DNA of 64,000 nucleotides, taken from assembly GCF_030864005.1 (NCBI RefSeq), contig NZ_CP132976.1, positions 4,588,001 through 4,652,000 on the forward strand, given 5' to 3'. The notes beneath the pieces were generated by a model. It worked only from the letters and a program-made list of their open reading frames with translations, had not been told where the DNA came from and did not search any database. The stretch's first letter is position 1; the number at the start of each line of letters is the position of its first letter. The DNA comes from Achromobacter seleniivolatilans. GTDB taxonomy: Bacteria; Pseudomonadota; Gammaproteobacteria; Burkholderiales; Burkholderiaceae_B. This document shows positions 45,987 through 54,906 of the stretch, piece by piece. A program made the position numbers and the translations under genes.

Positions 45987-46763
45987 ATGAAAAAAGTGGA
46001 CTCCCACGTGCTGGCCAGCTGGCTGGACGACACCCTGCAAGCCGCGCGCTTCAAGGACTATTGCCCCAATGGCATGCAGGTGGAAGGCAAATCTGAAGTC
46101 GGACACATTATCACCGGTGTCACGGCCAGCGAAGCATTGTTGCGCACCGCCGTCGAGCGCGGCGCCGATGCCGTACTGGTGCATCACGGCTGGCTCTGGC
46201 GCAACGAGGACCGCCGCGTCATCGGCACGCGCCGCACACGCTTGGCGCTGGCCTTGAAAAACGATCTGAACCTGTACGCGTATCACCTGCCGCTGGACGC
46301 GCACCCGACCTTGGGCAATAACGCCCAATTGGCGCGCGTGCTGGGCCTGACACCGGCGTTGCGCGATGACGGCACGCCACGCACCTTTGGCCAGGACAAT
46401 CTGGTCTGGCAAGGCGAGGCGCCCGGCCTGCAAACGCTGGGGCAACTGGCCGCCCGTGTGGCGGAACGCCTGGGCCGCCAGCCGCTTGTCGTGGGTGACC
46501 CGGACCAGCGCATTTCACGCGTGGCCTGGTGTACGGGCGGTGCGCAAGGCATGCTGGCCGACGCCGTAGATGCCGGCGCCCATGCGTACATCACGGGCGA
46601 AGTGTCGGAATCCACCGTGCATCTGGCGCGCGAAACCGGCGTTGGCTTCATCGCCGCCGGCCACCACGCGACCGAGCGCTATGGCGCCCAGGCATTGGGG
46701 CAGGCCGTGGCCGAACACTTCGGCATCAAGGTCGAATTCGTAGATCTGGACAACCCGGCCTGA
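45987..46763 (+). CDS. Nif3-like dinuclear metal center protein
   Basis: A 258-residue Nif3/YbgI-family protein with the N-terminal YCPNGMQVEG, metal-binding VHHGWLW, YHLPLDAHPTLGNN and the C-terminal AGHHATERYG. Formerly labelled GTP cyclohydrolase I type 2; true function is uncertain. Its ATG is only 19 bases from the divergent protease start, so each promoter must lie within the other gene. Confidence 0.92.
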   Translation: MKKVDSHVLASWLDDTLQAARFKDYCPNGMQVEGKSEVGHIITGVTASEALLRTAVERGADAVLVHHGWLWRNEDRRVIGTRRTRLALALKNDLNLYAYHLPLDAHPTLGNNAQLARVLGLTPALRDDGTPRTFGQDNLVWQGEAPGLQTLGQLAARVAERLGRQPLVVGDPDQRISRVAWCTGGAQGMLADAVDAGAHAYITGEVSESTVHLARETGVGFIAAGHHATERYGAQALGQAVAEHFGIKVEFVDLDNPA

Positions 46764-46800
46764 TGCCGCCGCTAGCCCAGCACATTGCATGAGCCAGCAA

Positions 46801-46822
46801 AAAGCGCCCCGAGGGGCGCTTT
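46801..46822. terminator. Bidirectional terminator between Nif3-like gene and mscL
   Basis: AAAGCGCCCC (46801-46810) and GGGGCGCTTT (46813-46822) form a stem; T-rich ends follow on both strands (TTTGTTATT on plus, five T on minus). Confidence 0.85.
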
Positions 46823-46823
46823 G

Positions 46824-47273
46824 TTATTGCCGTTTGAGCAGGTCGCGAATTTCTCGCAGCAGCGCCACGTCTTCGGGCGTCGCGGCGGGTGCGGCCGGCG
46901 CTTCCTCGGCCTTGTTGCGAGCCTTATAGATCGCCTTGACCATCCAGAAGATCACGAACGCCAACAGCACGAAGTTGATGATGATGGTGACGAAATTGCC
47001 CCACGCGAACACGTTGGCGCCCGCCTTGGACAACTCGGCATAGGTCATCGGACCGTTGTAGCCGGCAGGCATGGACAGCACCAGAAACTTGTTCGAAAAA
47101 TCGACGGAACCGCCAAGAATGAAGTTGACAAGCGGCATGACGATGTCTTTAACCAGCGAATCAACGATCCTGCCAAACGCCGCGCCGATGATTACACCAA
47201 CAGCGAGGTCCACCGCATTGCCTTTTACAGCGAAATCTCTAAATTCTTTGACGAAACCAGTGGCTTTGCTCAT
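46824..47273 (-). CDS. mscL: Large-conductance mechanosensitive channel
   Basis: A 149-residue MscL with the N-terminal [39 protein letters not shown] first helix, second helix [20 protein letters not shown], and C-terminal cytosolic helix. It opens under high membrane tension to release solutes at osmotic downshock. Length is slightly above the E. coli 136 residues. Confidence 0.96.
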   Translation of the reverse strand: MSKATGFVKEFRDFAVKGNAVDLAVGVIIGAAFGRIVDSLVKDIVMPLVNFILGGSVDFSNKFLVLSMPAGYNGPMTYAELSKAGANVFAWGNFVTIIINFVLLAFVIFWMVKAIYKARNKAEEAPAAPAATPEDVALLREIRDLLKRQ

Positions 47274-47315
47274 AAAAGCACTCCATTCGTGATACGCCCG
47301 TCGGTGGGCTGACGC

Positions 47316-47321
47316 TATAAT
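47316..47321 (+). promoter_or_regulatory. -10 box before petA
   Basis: A perfect TATAAT lies 93 bases before the petA start; no good -35 is visible at 16-18 bases, so an activator may be needed. Its inverse reads TATTAT and may also serve the divergent mscL. Confidence 0.4.
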
Positions 47322-47413
47322 ACGCGGTTGCTATGTTGTTACATATTCCCGCGAACCCGATGCCGCAGAAGTGATGCTACTCGTAGAGCGGGCGCATCAA
47401 CAAGGATAGGAAG

Positions 47414-48055
47414 ATGAGTCAGGATACGCTGGTGCACGATGATGACGGTGCGGTTGATCCCAACCTGCCACCCGATCCTTCGCGACGTTTCTGGGTTACC
47501 ACGGCCTGTGCTGTGGGTGGTGTAGCAGGTGTCGCAACGGCATTGCCGCTTGTGAGCACGTTTTCCCCTTCTGACAAAGCCCGCGCGGCTGGGGCTCCCG
47601 TGGAAGTGGACGTCGGCGATATTCCCGTCGGCTCCATGAAAACCGTGGAATGGCGCGGCAAACCGGTATGGATCATGCACCGGTCACCCGAGCAACTCGC
47701 CGCGCTGAAAGCGCTGGATCCTTTGCTGGCCGATCCAGATTCCAAACGGCCCGGCTTCACGCCCAAATATGCCGAAAACGAAGCTCGTTCGCGTAAGCCT
47801 GAGCTGTTCGTCTGCGTGGGTATCTGTACGCATCTGGGCTGCTCGCCCACCTCGCACTTTGAAACGGGCGGCGGTGGCGGCATGGGCGCAGATTGGCAAG
47901 GCGGATTCCTCTGTCCATGCCATGGCTCCACGTTCGACCTGGCTGGCCGGGTCTACAAGAACAAGCCTGCTCCCGATAATCTCGAAGTTCCGCCGTATCA
48001 GTATCTCAGCGACACCCGCATCATCGTGGGCGTCGATGAAGACAACAAGGCCTGA
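47414..48055 (+). CDS. petA: Rieske iron-sulfur subunit of cytochrome bc1 complex
   Basis: A 213-residue subunit with a Tat-like N-terminus (S-R-R-F-W before a hydrophobic helix at about 27-48) and the 2Fe-2S ligands in CTHLGC (138-143) and CPCHGS (167-172), separated by a glycine-rich loop. It takes electrons from ubiquinol to cytochrome c1. The first gene of petABC. Confidence 0.97.
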   Translation: MSQDTLVHDDDGAVDPNLPPDPSRRFWVTTACAVGGVAGVATALPLVSTFSPSDKARAAGAPVEVDVGDIPVGSMKTVEWRGKPVWIMHRSPEQLAALKALDPLLADPDSKRPGFTPKYAENEARSRKPELFVCVGICTHLGCSPTSHFETGGGGGMGADWQGGFLCPCHGSTFDLAGRVYKNKPAPDNLEVPPYQYLSDTRIIVGVDEDNKA

Positions 48056-48129
48056 CGCTCGCGTCGCGCTTTTTTCCCGAATTACGTAAGTAAAACAAAT
48101 ACGCCACGTATTAGAGAAGGAGCCGTTAC

Positions 48130-49518
48130 ATGGCTGGCGAGAAAACCGTCGAGACGACAGGCCTGTTGGGTTGGCTGGACCGGCGCTTTCCGGTGACATC
48201 CACCTGGAAAGCACATCTGTCCGAATACTACGCACCGAAGAATTTCAACTTCTGGTATTTCTTTGGGTCGCTCGCGCTATTGGTGCTGGTGCTGCAGATC
48301 GTGACCGGCATTTTCCTGGTCATGCACTACAAGCCGGATGCCGAACGCGCGTTCCAATCCGTCGAATACATCATGCGCGAAGTCCCATGGGGCTGGCTGG
48401 TGCGCTACATGCACTCCACCGGCGCGTCGATGTTCTTCGTCGTCGTGTACCTGCACATGTTGCGCGGGCTGCTTTACGGTTCCTACCGTAAGCCGCGCGA
48501 ACTCGTGTGGATCTTCGGCGTGGCGATCTTCCTCTGTTTGATGGCCGAAGCTTTCTTCGGCTACCTCCTGCCTTGGGGCCAGATGTCGTATTGGGGCGCG
48601 CAGGTGATCGTGAACCTGTTTGCAGCCATTCCGTTCATCGGTCCTGAATTGTCGATCTGGATTCGCGGCGACTATGTCGTGTCGGACGCCACGCTGAACC
48701 GCTTCTTTGCCTTCCACGTCATCGCGATTCCGCTGGTGCTCGTGGGTCTGGTAGCGGCTCACCTGGTTGCGCTGCACGAAGTCGGCTCGAACAACCCGGA
48801 CGGCATCGAGATCAAGCAAGGCCCGAAAGACAAGTACGGCCGCCCGAAGGATGGCATTCCGTTCCACCCGTTCTACTCGGTGCATGACCTGGTGGGCGTA
48901 GCGGGCTTCTTGCTCGTGTTCGCAGCCATTGTGTTCTTCGCTCCCGAAATGGGCGGGTACTTCCTTGAGTTCAACAACTTCATCCCTGCTGACTCTCTGA
49001 AGACGCCTCCGCACATCGCACCGGTCTGGTATTTCACGCCGTTCTACTCGATGCTGCGCGCCACTACCGACGAATTCACGTGGGTGCTGGCAGGCGCGTC
49101 CGTGCTGGGCGCCATCGCGTTGCTCGTAAAGAGCAACCTGAAGGGCGTCATGCGCATCGCCATCCCCGGCATCCTGATCGTCGTGGCCATCTTGCTGCGC
49201 GCCATCGACGCCAAGTTCTGGGGTGTGGTCGCCATGGGCGGCACGGTCGTCATCCTGTTCTTCCTGCCCTGGCTGGATCATTCCCCGGTCAAGTCGATCC
49301 GCTACCGCCCAACCTGGCACAAGTGGATCTACGGCATCTTCATGGTCAACTTCCTGGTGCTCGGCTACATCGGTACGCAGCCGCCCAGTCCGCCGTTGAA
49401 CATCACGTCGCAAATCGGCACGCTGCTGTACCTGGCATTCTTCTTTTTGATGCCGGTCTGGAGCCGCCTTGGCACCTTCAAGCAAGTGCCTGAGCGCGTG
49501 ACGTTCCACGCCCACTGA
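48130..49518 (+). CDS. petB: Cytochrome b of bc1 complex
   Basis: A 462-residue membrane protein with the two heme b histidine pairs on helices B and D (W-L-V-R-Y-M-H-S-T-G-A-S, V-Y-L-H-M-L-R and F-A-F-H-V-I...A-A-H-L-V-A-L-H-E-V-G), the Qo-site PEWY equivalent V-W-Y-F-T-P-F-Y, and ten or so helices. A C-terminal extension gives extra helices beyond the minimal cytochrome b. It follows petA by 74 bases. Confidence 0.97.
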   Translation: MAGEKTVETTGLLGWLDRRFPVTSTWKAHLSEYYAPKNFNFWYFFGSLALLVLVLQIVTGIFLVMHYKPDAERAFQSVEYIMREVPWGWLVRYMHSTGASMFFVVVYLHMLRGLLYGSYRKPRELVWIFGVAIFLCLMAEAFFGYLLPWGQMSYWGAQVIVNLFAAIPFIGPELSIWIRGDYVVSDATLNRFFAFHVIAIPLVLVGLVAAHLVALHEVGSNNPDGIEIKQGPKDKYGRPKDGIPFHPFYSVHDLVGVAGFLLVFAAIVFFAPEMGGYFLEFNNFIPADSLKTPPHIAPVWYFTPFYSMLRATTDEFTWVLAGASVLGAIALLVKSNLKGVMRIAIPGILIVVAILLRAIDAKFWGVVAMGGTVVILFFLPWLDHSPVKSIRYRPTWHKWIYGIFMVNFLVLGYIGTQPPSPPLNITSQIGTLLYLAFFFLMPVWSRLGTFKQVPERVTFHAH

Positions 49519-49541
49519 GCCCACCAGATAACGGATTAACC

Positions 49542-50402
49542 ATGATCAAGAAGCTGATTGGTGCCGTGGCCTTGATGCTCACGTGTACCGCCACTTTCGC
49601 CGCCGAAGGCGGCTACCCGCTGGACAAGGCGCCGTACCGCGTCAATGACATGTCGTCGCTGCAAAACGGCGCGAAGCTGTTCGTCAACTACTGTCTGAAT
49701 TGTCATAGCGCGTCTTCGATGCGCTACAACAAGCTGAAGGACATTGGGCTGACCGACCAGCAAATCAAGGAAAGCCTGCTGTTTTCCGGCGAAAAGGTGG
49801 GCGATATGATGAATATCGCCATGACGCCCAAAGACGCCAAGAAGTGGTTTGGCACGACGCCCCCGGACTTGTCCGTGATCGCCCGCGCCAAATCGGTCAA
49901 CGCCGGCCCGTCCGGCAGCGACTACATCTACACCTACCTGCGCACCTTCTACCGCGACACATCGCGCGCCACCGGTTGGAACAACCTGGTTTTCCCGGCC
50001 GTGGGCATGCCCCACGCCTTCTGGGAACGCCAGGGTCCGCAACAGCTGACCACCGTGGCCATGCATGAAGTCGAGGTCAAAGGCGCGAAGGAAGGCACAC
50101 CGAAAACCTGGGAACGGGTCACGACGGTGTACGATGCTCAAGGTTTTTCCACGGTCAAGGCCGAACCGGTAGCTGACTACCGGGGCCATGCCACCTTTGA
50201 TGCCAAATTTAAGGCCGCCAACCCGGCCCAAGTCGCAACATACGACAACGACGTCGCAGACCTGACCGCGTTCATGTCCTGGATGGCCGAGCCCGTCCAG
50301 ACTTTACGCGTCCGTATCGGCGTCGGCGTCATGTTGTTCCTGCTGTTGTTCTTCCTTGTTACTTGGCGCCTGAACGCCTCGTACTGGAAACACGTGCGCT
50401 AA
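49542..50402 (+). CDS. petC: Cytochrome c1 of bc1 complex
   Basis: A 286-residue heme protein: signal peptide (1-20), heme c motif CLNCH at 51-55, a later Met ligand region (GMPHAFWERQG precedes the helical part) and one C-terminal anchor helix (about 255-277). It hands electrons to the soluble cytochrome c or to the CoxB heme domain. Start 49542 follows petB by 23 bases. Confidence 0.96.
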   Translation: MIKKLIGAVALMLTCTATFAAEGGYPLDKAPYRVNDMSSLQNGAKLFVNYCLNCHSASSMRYNKLKDIGLTDQQIKESLLFSGEKVGDMMNIAMTPKDAKKWFGTTPPDLSVIARAKSVNAGPSGSDYIYTYLRTFYRDTSRATGWNNLVFPAVGMPHAFWERQGPQQLTTVAMHEVEVKGAKEGTPKTWERVTTVYDAQGFSTVKAEPVADYRGHATFDAKFKAANPAQVATYDNDVADLTAFMSWMAEPVQTLRVRIGVGVMLFLLLFFLVTWRLNASYWKHVR

Positions 50403-50497
50403 CCGCAACGCCCCGCCAGGCAAGTAAGCTGTCCCTAATATTAAACGGGGACGGTATTGGCGGATAGGGCTGTACGCCTATCCCGCCTGGCAATCGG

Positions 50498-50538
50498 GGC
50501 CAGCGCCTGCTAGATTTAGGCGCTGGCCTTTCGTTTTT
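50498..50538 (+). terminator. petABC terminator
   Basis: GGCCAGCGCCT (50498-50508) and AGGCGCTGGCC (50518-50528) form an 11-bp stem followed by TTTCGTTTTT, just before sspA. Confidence 0.85.
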
Positions 50539-50556
50539 CATAAAGGACTTACCGCC

Positions 50557-51168
50557 ATGATGGTGCTCTATTCCGGAACCACGTGTCCGTTTTCGCAACG
50601 CTGCCGTTTCGTGTTGTTCGAAAAAGGGATGGATTTCGAGATCCGCGACATCGACCTGTACAACAAGCCCGAAGATATTTCGGTGATGAACCCGTACGGT
50701 CAAGTGCCCATTCTGGTCGAACGGGACCTGATCCTGTACGAGTCGAACATCATCAACGAGTACATCGACGAGCGCTTCCCGCACCCGCAGCTGATGCCCG
50801 CTGATCCGGTGATGCGCGCACGCACGCGACTGTTCCTCTACAACTTCGAGAAAGAACTGTTTGTTCACGTCTCGACGCTGGAAGACCGCAGCGCCAAACC
50901 CGACGAGAAGAAGCTGGCCAATGCGCGCCAGAACATTCGCGATCGCCTGGCACAGCTGGCTCCCATGCTGCTGAAGAACAAGTACATGCTGGGCGAGGAA
51001 TTCTCCATGCTCGACGTGGCCGTGGCTCCGCTCTTGTGGCGCCTTGACCACTACGGCATCGAACTGCCCAAGAATGCGGCTCCGCTGCAAAAGTACGCCG
51101 AACGCATCTTCTCGCGCCCGGCCTACATCGAAGCGCTGACGCCTTCGGAAAAAGTGATGCGTCGTTAA
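50557..51168 (+). CDS. sspA: Stringent starvation protein A
   Basis: A 203-residue GST-fold protein with a thioredoxin-like N-domain (YSGTTCPFSQRCRFVLFEKGMDFEIRDIDL) and alpha-helical C-domain. SspA binds RNA polymerase and tunes stress and virulence gene expression. As in most proteobacteria it is followed by sspB. Confidence 0.95.
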   Translation: MMVLYSGTTCPFSQRCRFVLFEKGMDFEIRDIDLYNKPEDISVMNPYGQVPILVERDLILYESNIINEYIDERFPHPQLMPADPVMRARTRLFLYNFEKELFVHVSTLEDRSAKPDEKKLANARQNIRDRLAQLAPMLLKNKYMLGEEFSMLDVAVAPLLWRLDHYGIELPKNAAPLQKYAERIFSRPAYIEALTPSEKVMRR

Positions 51169-51181
51169 GGCTGGTTGTGTG

Positions 51182-51631
51182 ATGGGTGAAACTTCGACCA
51201 AACCGTATCTGATCCGAGCCCTGCACGAATGGTGCACCGATAACGGCTACACGCCGTACGTCACCGTGCAGGTCGACGAGCACACCATGGTGCCCGTCGC
51301 GCATGTGCGTGATGGTCAGATAACCTTGAACGTGGGCACGCTGGCCACCAACCGTCTGGTACTGGGCAATGAATTCATTGAATTCCAAGCCCGTTTCAGC
51401 GGCGTGACCGAAAACGTGTACGTTCCTGTTGGCGCCGTCAGCGCCATCTACGCCCGGGAAACCGGCGCAGGCATGGGCTTCGAAGTGCAGCCCTATGAAC
51501 CGCCAGCGCCAGGCGCCCAGGACGCGGCAGACACCGCCGCGCCCGAAGGCTCCGACGCCACCGCCGCACCTGGCGACGATGGCGGCGACGACGATGAACC
51601 CAAGCGCCCGCGCCTGACCATCGTCAAATGA
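51182..51631 (+). CDS. sspB: ClpXP protease specificity-enhancing factor
   Basis: A 149-residue SspB: folded substrate-binding domain (about 5-110; KPYLIRALHEWCTDNGYTPYVTV) and an acidic flexible tail ending R-P-R-L-T-I-V-K, the ClpX-binding module. It delivers ssrA-tagged proteins to ClpXP. Starts with GTG 51179 or ATG 51182, 10-13 bases after sspA; the ATG is chosen. Confidence 0.94.
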   Translation: MGETSTKPYLIRALHEWCTDNGYTPYVTVQVDEHTMVPVAHVRDGQITLNVGTLATNRLVLGNEFIEFQARFSGVTENVYVPVGAVSAIYARETGAGMGFEVQPYEPPAPGAQDAADTAAPEGSDATAAPGDDGGDDDEPKRPRLTIVK

Positions 51632-51742
51632 CGCAGTAAAGCAAGGCGCTGGACGATGCTAACCCCATCTTCCAGCACCTCGCGCACAGCGACTTCATTT
51701 TTTCATTACAATGCAGTCCCTGCGCGTGCCTTGGCACGCCGT

Positions 51743-51818
51743 GCCGGTGTAGCTCAGTTGGTAGAGCAGCTCACTTGTAATGAGAAGGTCGAGGGTTCGA
51801 TTCCTTTCACCGGCACCA
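51743..51818 (+). tRNA. tRNA-Thr (anticodon TGT)
   Basis: A 76-base cloverleaf: acceptor GCCGGTG pairs with CACCGGC, D-loop AGCTCAGTTGGTAGAGC, anticodon loop C-T-TGT-A-A, T-loop GGTTCGATTCC, encoded CCA end. Reads ACA/ACG threonine codons. Confidence 0.97.
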
Positions 51819-51853
51819 ATTCAAAGTAAAAATCAGTTCCAGACAGCTTGAGA

Positions 51854-51886
51854 AACCCGCACCTGCTAAGGCAATGCGGGTTTTTT
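51854..51886 (+). terminator. tRNA-Thr transcript terminator
   Basis: AACCCGCA (51854-51861) pairs with TGCGGGTT (51875-51882), then a T run (TTTTATT). Confidence 0.85.
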
Positions 51887-52040
51887 ATTGCGTGCGAGAC
51901 AGTGCAAGCGTTCATCATCTAGTTGCGCTGAGCGCTAGCCTTCGTCTGATTTGCGCTAGCTTGGGACATTAAATCCAACCATTCCACGGTAACAGCGCAA
52001 TACACTTGCCTCACTCTTTGATTCGGGGAGGCTCGGCGGC

Positions 52041-52799
52041 ATGTATGCAAATCATCTTCCGGGGGCACAGCAAAAACGCCTCTGGCAAAAGAAATGGCCC
52101 AGAGAGGTTTTGTTTAATGGACCACCCATCATCGTGGCAGGCTCTGCGGCTGTAAAAAGTTGGCGCGACCCCATCTTTGATCCATGGATGTTTGGCTTGG
52201 CAACCGCTGCATGCCTGTGGTTGATCGTAGCGACCCTGGTTCGCGTCGCCACTGCCCATGCCGAGGATCAAAAGGATGGCCCCGATGTAATCCACGAGGG
52301 ACTATATGCTGCGGTCTCCACCGTACACACCATGCTTTCTGAATGGTGCGATAAACGCAAATGCGGAGGGGACATCCGAGCCACCTTCCATCGGGTCGTT
52401 CCCCCCATTCACGATCCACGAGAGATCGAGCAAATCATCAATTACGCGGGCGCTCATGGCGAAGGTGCCGGCCGGACTTTTCTAGTCCATACAGGCATCA
52501 CGGGCAGAGCCATCCGAAATAAAAAGCCCTTGGTCATGTCGAGTCAAAACGGAACGGAAGAACAACTGCGCACCGAGCTGGTAAGCGAATGGGGATACAC
52601 AGAAGCAGAGGCTCGCAAACTCGGGCCTGGACGCTACTCAGCGATGGCGGTGCCTGTTTTGGACCGATCTGGACAGCATCCGATTGGCGTGATCTACTTG
52701 GATTCAAGTGACCGCGCTCTGTTTGAGCGCGACGATGTTGTGGAAATTGTTGGTGCTGGCACGAAAGCCATTAGCGACTTTGTCACGAAAAGGTATTGA
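52041..52799 (+). CDS. Membrane-anchored GAF-domain protein
   Basis: A 252-residue protein with a short basic N-terminus, one clear membrane helix (about 48-70) and a GAF domain at about 85-250: TGITGRAIRNKKPLVM and YSAMAVPVLDRSGQHPIGVIYLDS are typical GAF strands. GAF domains sense small ligands or signal; no output domain follows, so it may act through the small protein encoded immediately after. It has a GGGGAGG site. Local composition is less GC-rich than the neighbouring operons, which hints at transfer. Confidence 0.75.
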   Translation: MYANHLPGAQQKRLWQKKWPREVLFNGPPIIVAGSAAVKSWRDPIFDPWMFGLATAACLWLIVATLVRVATAHAEDQKDGPDVIHEGLYAAVSTVHTMLSEWCDKRKCGGDIRATFHRVVPPIHDPREIEQIINYAGAHGEGAGRTFLVHTGITGRAIRNKKPLVMSSQNGTEEQLRTELVSEWGYTEAEARKLGPGRYSAMAVPVLDRSGQHPIGVIYLDSSDRALFERDDVVEIVGAGTKAISDFVTKRY

Positions 52800-52800
52800 T

Positions 52801-53007
52801 ATGCACGCTGCTCCCGAGAAGTCGTCAGAGCCTTTTGTTAAAGAGTCAAAGCTCATTTCAAGGCCCGGTGCAGTCATCAAAGTCCGTGAACTGACGCTTA
52901 CTGACTTTGGTGTACGTGCGATTACAAGCGGAAGCTCGGGCATTCGGCAAGGAGCCCGGGAAGATGCCGGTCCCCCATCGCCACTGAAAAAAATGGTTCC
53001 CGCATAA
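52801..53007 (+). CDS. Small protein of unknown function coupled to the GAF gene
   Basis: A 68-residue, basic, soluble protein starting at ATG 52801, two bases after the GAF gene stop (TGATATG), so probably made by translational coupling. It has no Cys and no membrane helix; the C-terminal part (GIRQGAREDAGPPSPLKKM) is Gly/Pro-rich and likely flexible. I recognise no family. A longer frame goes back into the GAF gene and is not credible. Confidence 0.5.
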   Translation: MHAAPEKSSEPFVKESKLISRPGAVIKVRELTLTDFGVRAITSGSSGIRQGAREDAGPPSPLKKMVPA

Positions 53008-53106
53008 ATCCAGAGAAAGGCGCCCCCGATAGCCTTTTTGCAATCGATGAATCCGGCTGTACGACCCGCTCCCAACTGGTCATAAATTCTCAACTGATCT
53101 CTAAAA

Positions 53107-53139
53107 AAATGCCCAACTATTCAGTTGGGCATTTGTTTT
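53107..53139. terminator. Bidirectional terminator between small gene and permease
   Basis: AAATGCCCAACT (53107-53118) and AGTTGGGCATTT (53123-53134) form a 12-bp stem with T runs on both strands (TTTGTTTTT; seven A on the other side). It serves the convergent genes. Confidence 0.9.
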
Positions 53140-53160
53140 TCAGCGATCGCGCGAACCCTA

Positions 53161-54549
53161 TCAGCCCAGCGCCGGCAGCATGTTGAACAGCAAGACCATG
53201 ATCAGGCCAACCACCGACACAATCGATTGCACGACCGATATCGTTTTGGTGGCTTCGCCCATTGTCATGCCGAACGACTCTTTCACCATCCAGAAGCCTG
53301 CATGGTTGGCATAGTTAAAGAAGAGCGAACCGCAGCCGATCGACAGCGCTAGCAGCGGCAGATTCAAAGCAGCGTCCGAGCCTGCCAAGGGCGCCAGCAA
53401 ACCGGCGGCGCCCACAATACCCACCGTGGCGGAACCGGTGGACACCGACAGCAGCATGGCGATCAGCCAGCCCAGGATCAACGGCGGAAAGGCAAACTGA
53501 TGCGTCAGATGCACGATGGCATCACCGACCTTGGCGCTGGTCAGCACCTGCTGGAAAGCGCCTCCACCAGCAATGATCAGCATGATGCCCGCAATGGGTT
53601 TCAAGCTTTTGCCCAGCGAATCACGCAGTTTTTCGGCATCGCCGCCGCGTAGAAAGACCAGAGTGACCGCGGCAAATAGCACGCCCAGCAACATCGCGAC
53701 CACCGGGTTGCCCAAAAAGGCCGCCACGTGCATCACGCGGGAATCCTTGGGCAGCAGCATCTCGGCCACAGCATGCACCAGCATTAGCAAGGCGGGCAGC
53801 AGGGCCGCCACAATGCCCAAGCCCACGCTCGGCGTACCGCGGCCGACGGGAGCTTCCTGCGGGGCTGTGAATTGATCGAGCAAGGCCTCGTCCGGGCGGG
53901 TGGTCATGCGCGGAGCGATGAAAGCGCCGTACAGCGGGCCGCCAAGAATCATGGCGGGCAGGGCGGCGATAAAGCCATAGATCATGGTCGGACCGACCGT
54001 GGTTTTCAGGGTGGCAATCGCAGTGAGCGGGCCGGGGTGCGGGGGCACCATGCCGTGCATGGCGGCCAGGGCCGATATTACGGGCACACCCACGTACACA
54101 TAAGCCGACCCTTTAAAGCGCTCTTGGGTCTCCAGTTTGCGGGCCACACTAAAAATCAGCGGCAGCATTACCACCAGACCCACTTCGAAAAACATGGGGA
54201 TGCCGATGACAAACGCCACTAGCGTCATCGCCCATGGAATCATCCGCGCCGGAGTGCGACGCAAGATCGCATTGGCCAGCCGCTCAGTCGTACCCGAATC
54301 CGCCAGGATCTTGCCCAGCATGGCGCCCAGCGCAATCACCACGCCCACCGCGCCCAGCGTCTTGCCCGCGCCATCGGTCAGACTTTTCACGATGGCTACG
54401 GGTTCCATGCCCGTGGCAAAGCCGACGCCGATGGAAACGATCAGCAGCGCCAACAGCGGATGCATGCGTATCCGCGAAACGATAAGTGCGACCAGCACCA
54501 AAACACTCACCAACGCGGTGAGCAGCAATTGAATGTCGAACGAGGACAT
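53161..54549 (-). CDS. GntP-family gluconate/H+ symporter
   Basis: A 462-residue permease with about 12-14 helices and GntP features (IPMFFEVGLVVMLPLIF, AAMHGMVPPHPGPLTA, GSLFFNYANHAGFWMVKE). The family imports gluconate or related sugar acids with protons. ATG 54549 is preferred over the frame beginning at 54645. No gluconate kinase or regulator is near, so the substrate is uncertain. Confidence 0.92.
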   Translation of the reverse strand: MSSFDIQLLLTALVSVLVLVALIVSRIRMHPLLALLIVSIGVGFATGMEPVAIVKSLTDGAGKTLGAVGVVIALGAMLGKILADSGTTERLANAILRRTPARMIPWAMTLVAFVIGIPMFFEVGLVVMLPLIFSVARKLETQERFKGSAYVYVGVPVISALAAMHGMVPPHPGPLTAIATLKTTVGPTMIYGFIAALPAMILGGPLYGAFIAPRMTTRPDEALLDQFTAPQEAPVGRGTPSVGLGIVAALLPALLMLVHAVAEMLLPKDSRVMHVAAFLGNPVVAMLLGVLFAAVTLVFLRGGDAEKLRDSLGKSLKPIAGIMLIIAGGGAFQQVLTSAKVGDAIVHLTHQFAFPPLILGWLIAMLLSVSTGSATVGIVGAAGLLAPLAGSDAALNLPLLALSIGCGSLFFNYANHAGFWMVKESFGMTMGEATKTISVVQSIVSVVGLIMVLLFNMLPALG

Positions 54550-54906
54550 AGGGGAACCCAAAAAGACAAGAGAGGTTGCGAGCCTTCCGCCTGCCATGAT
54601 AAGGGATCGGCCTTTCACGCAACTGATCTCATGCCTTGCAGGCATTGATCACGCGGGCGTAAAGAGCGCTGCTTGGTCAGTTACAGAAGAACTAAGAGAA
54701 ATCCGAAGGCATTTTCGTTCTTCTCCCAGTGCTTCCTATCCCTACAAATCCTATTCTTTCGTTGGCTGACTCGTGCCCCCGGTTCTCACCGGCACCCACG
54801 ACAGCAAAGGCAGTCAGAGATCACGGATGCGCCGCGCCTGACGCCAGCACGAATACCCCGCCGGCATGGCGGTGTACCTCTTAATCCAGTGTCCGGAATT
54901 CCACAC
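54550..54906. other. Intergenic region upstream of fimbrial operon
   Basis: This 357-base AT-richer stretch separates the divergent permease and fimbrial operon. I see no gene, no poly-C phase-variation tract (the longest C run is five) and no clear promoter pair. It should contain the fimbrial promoter. Confidence 0.4.

Noticed and set aside
51805..54795. TCACCGGCACC at the tRNA-Thr 3' end is repeated near 54785, which could mark a small island with attachment repeats.
   Set aside because: The match is only 11 bases, the same sequence also occurs within murA near 34638, and no integrase gene is present between them.
54550..54906. Possible phase-variation homopolymer upstream of the fimbrial genes, as in Bordetella fim promoters.
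   Set aside because: The longest C run is five bases, too short for slipped-strand switching.
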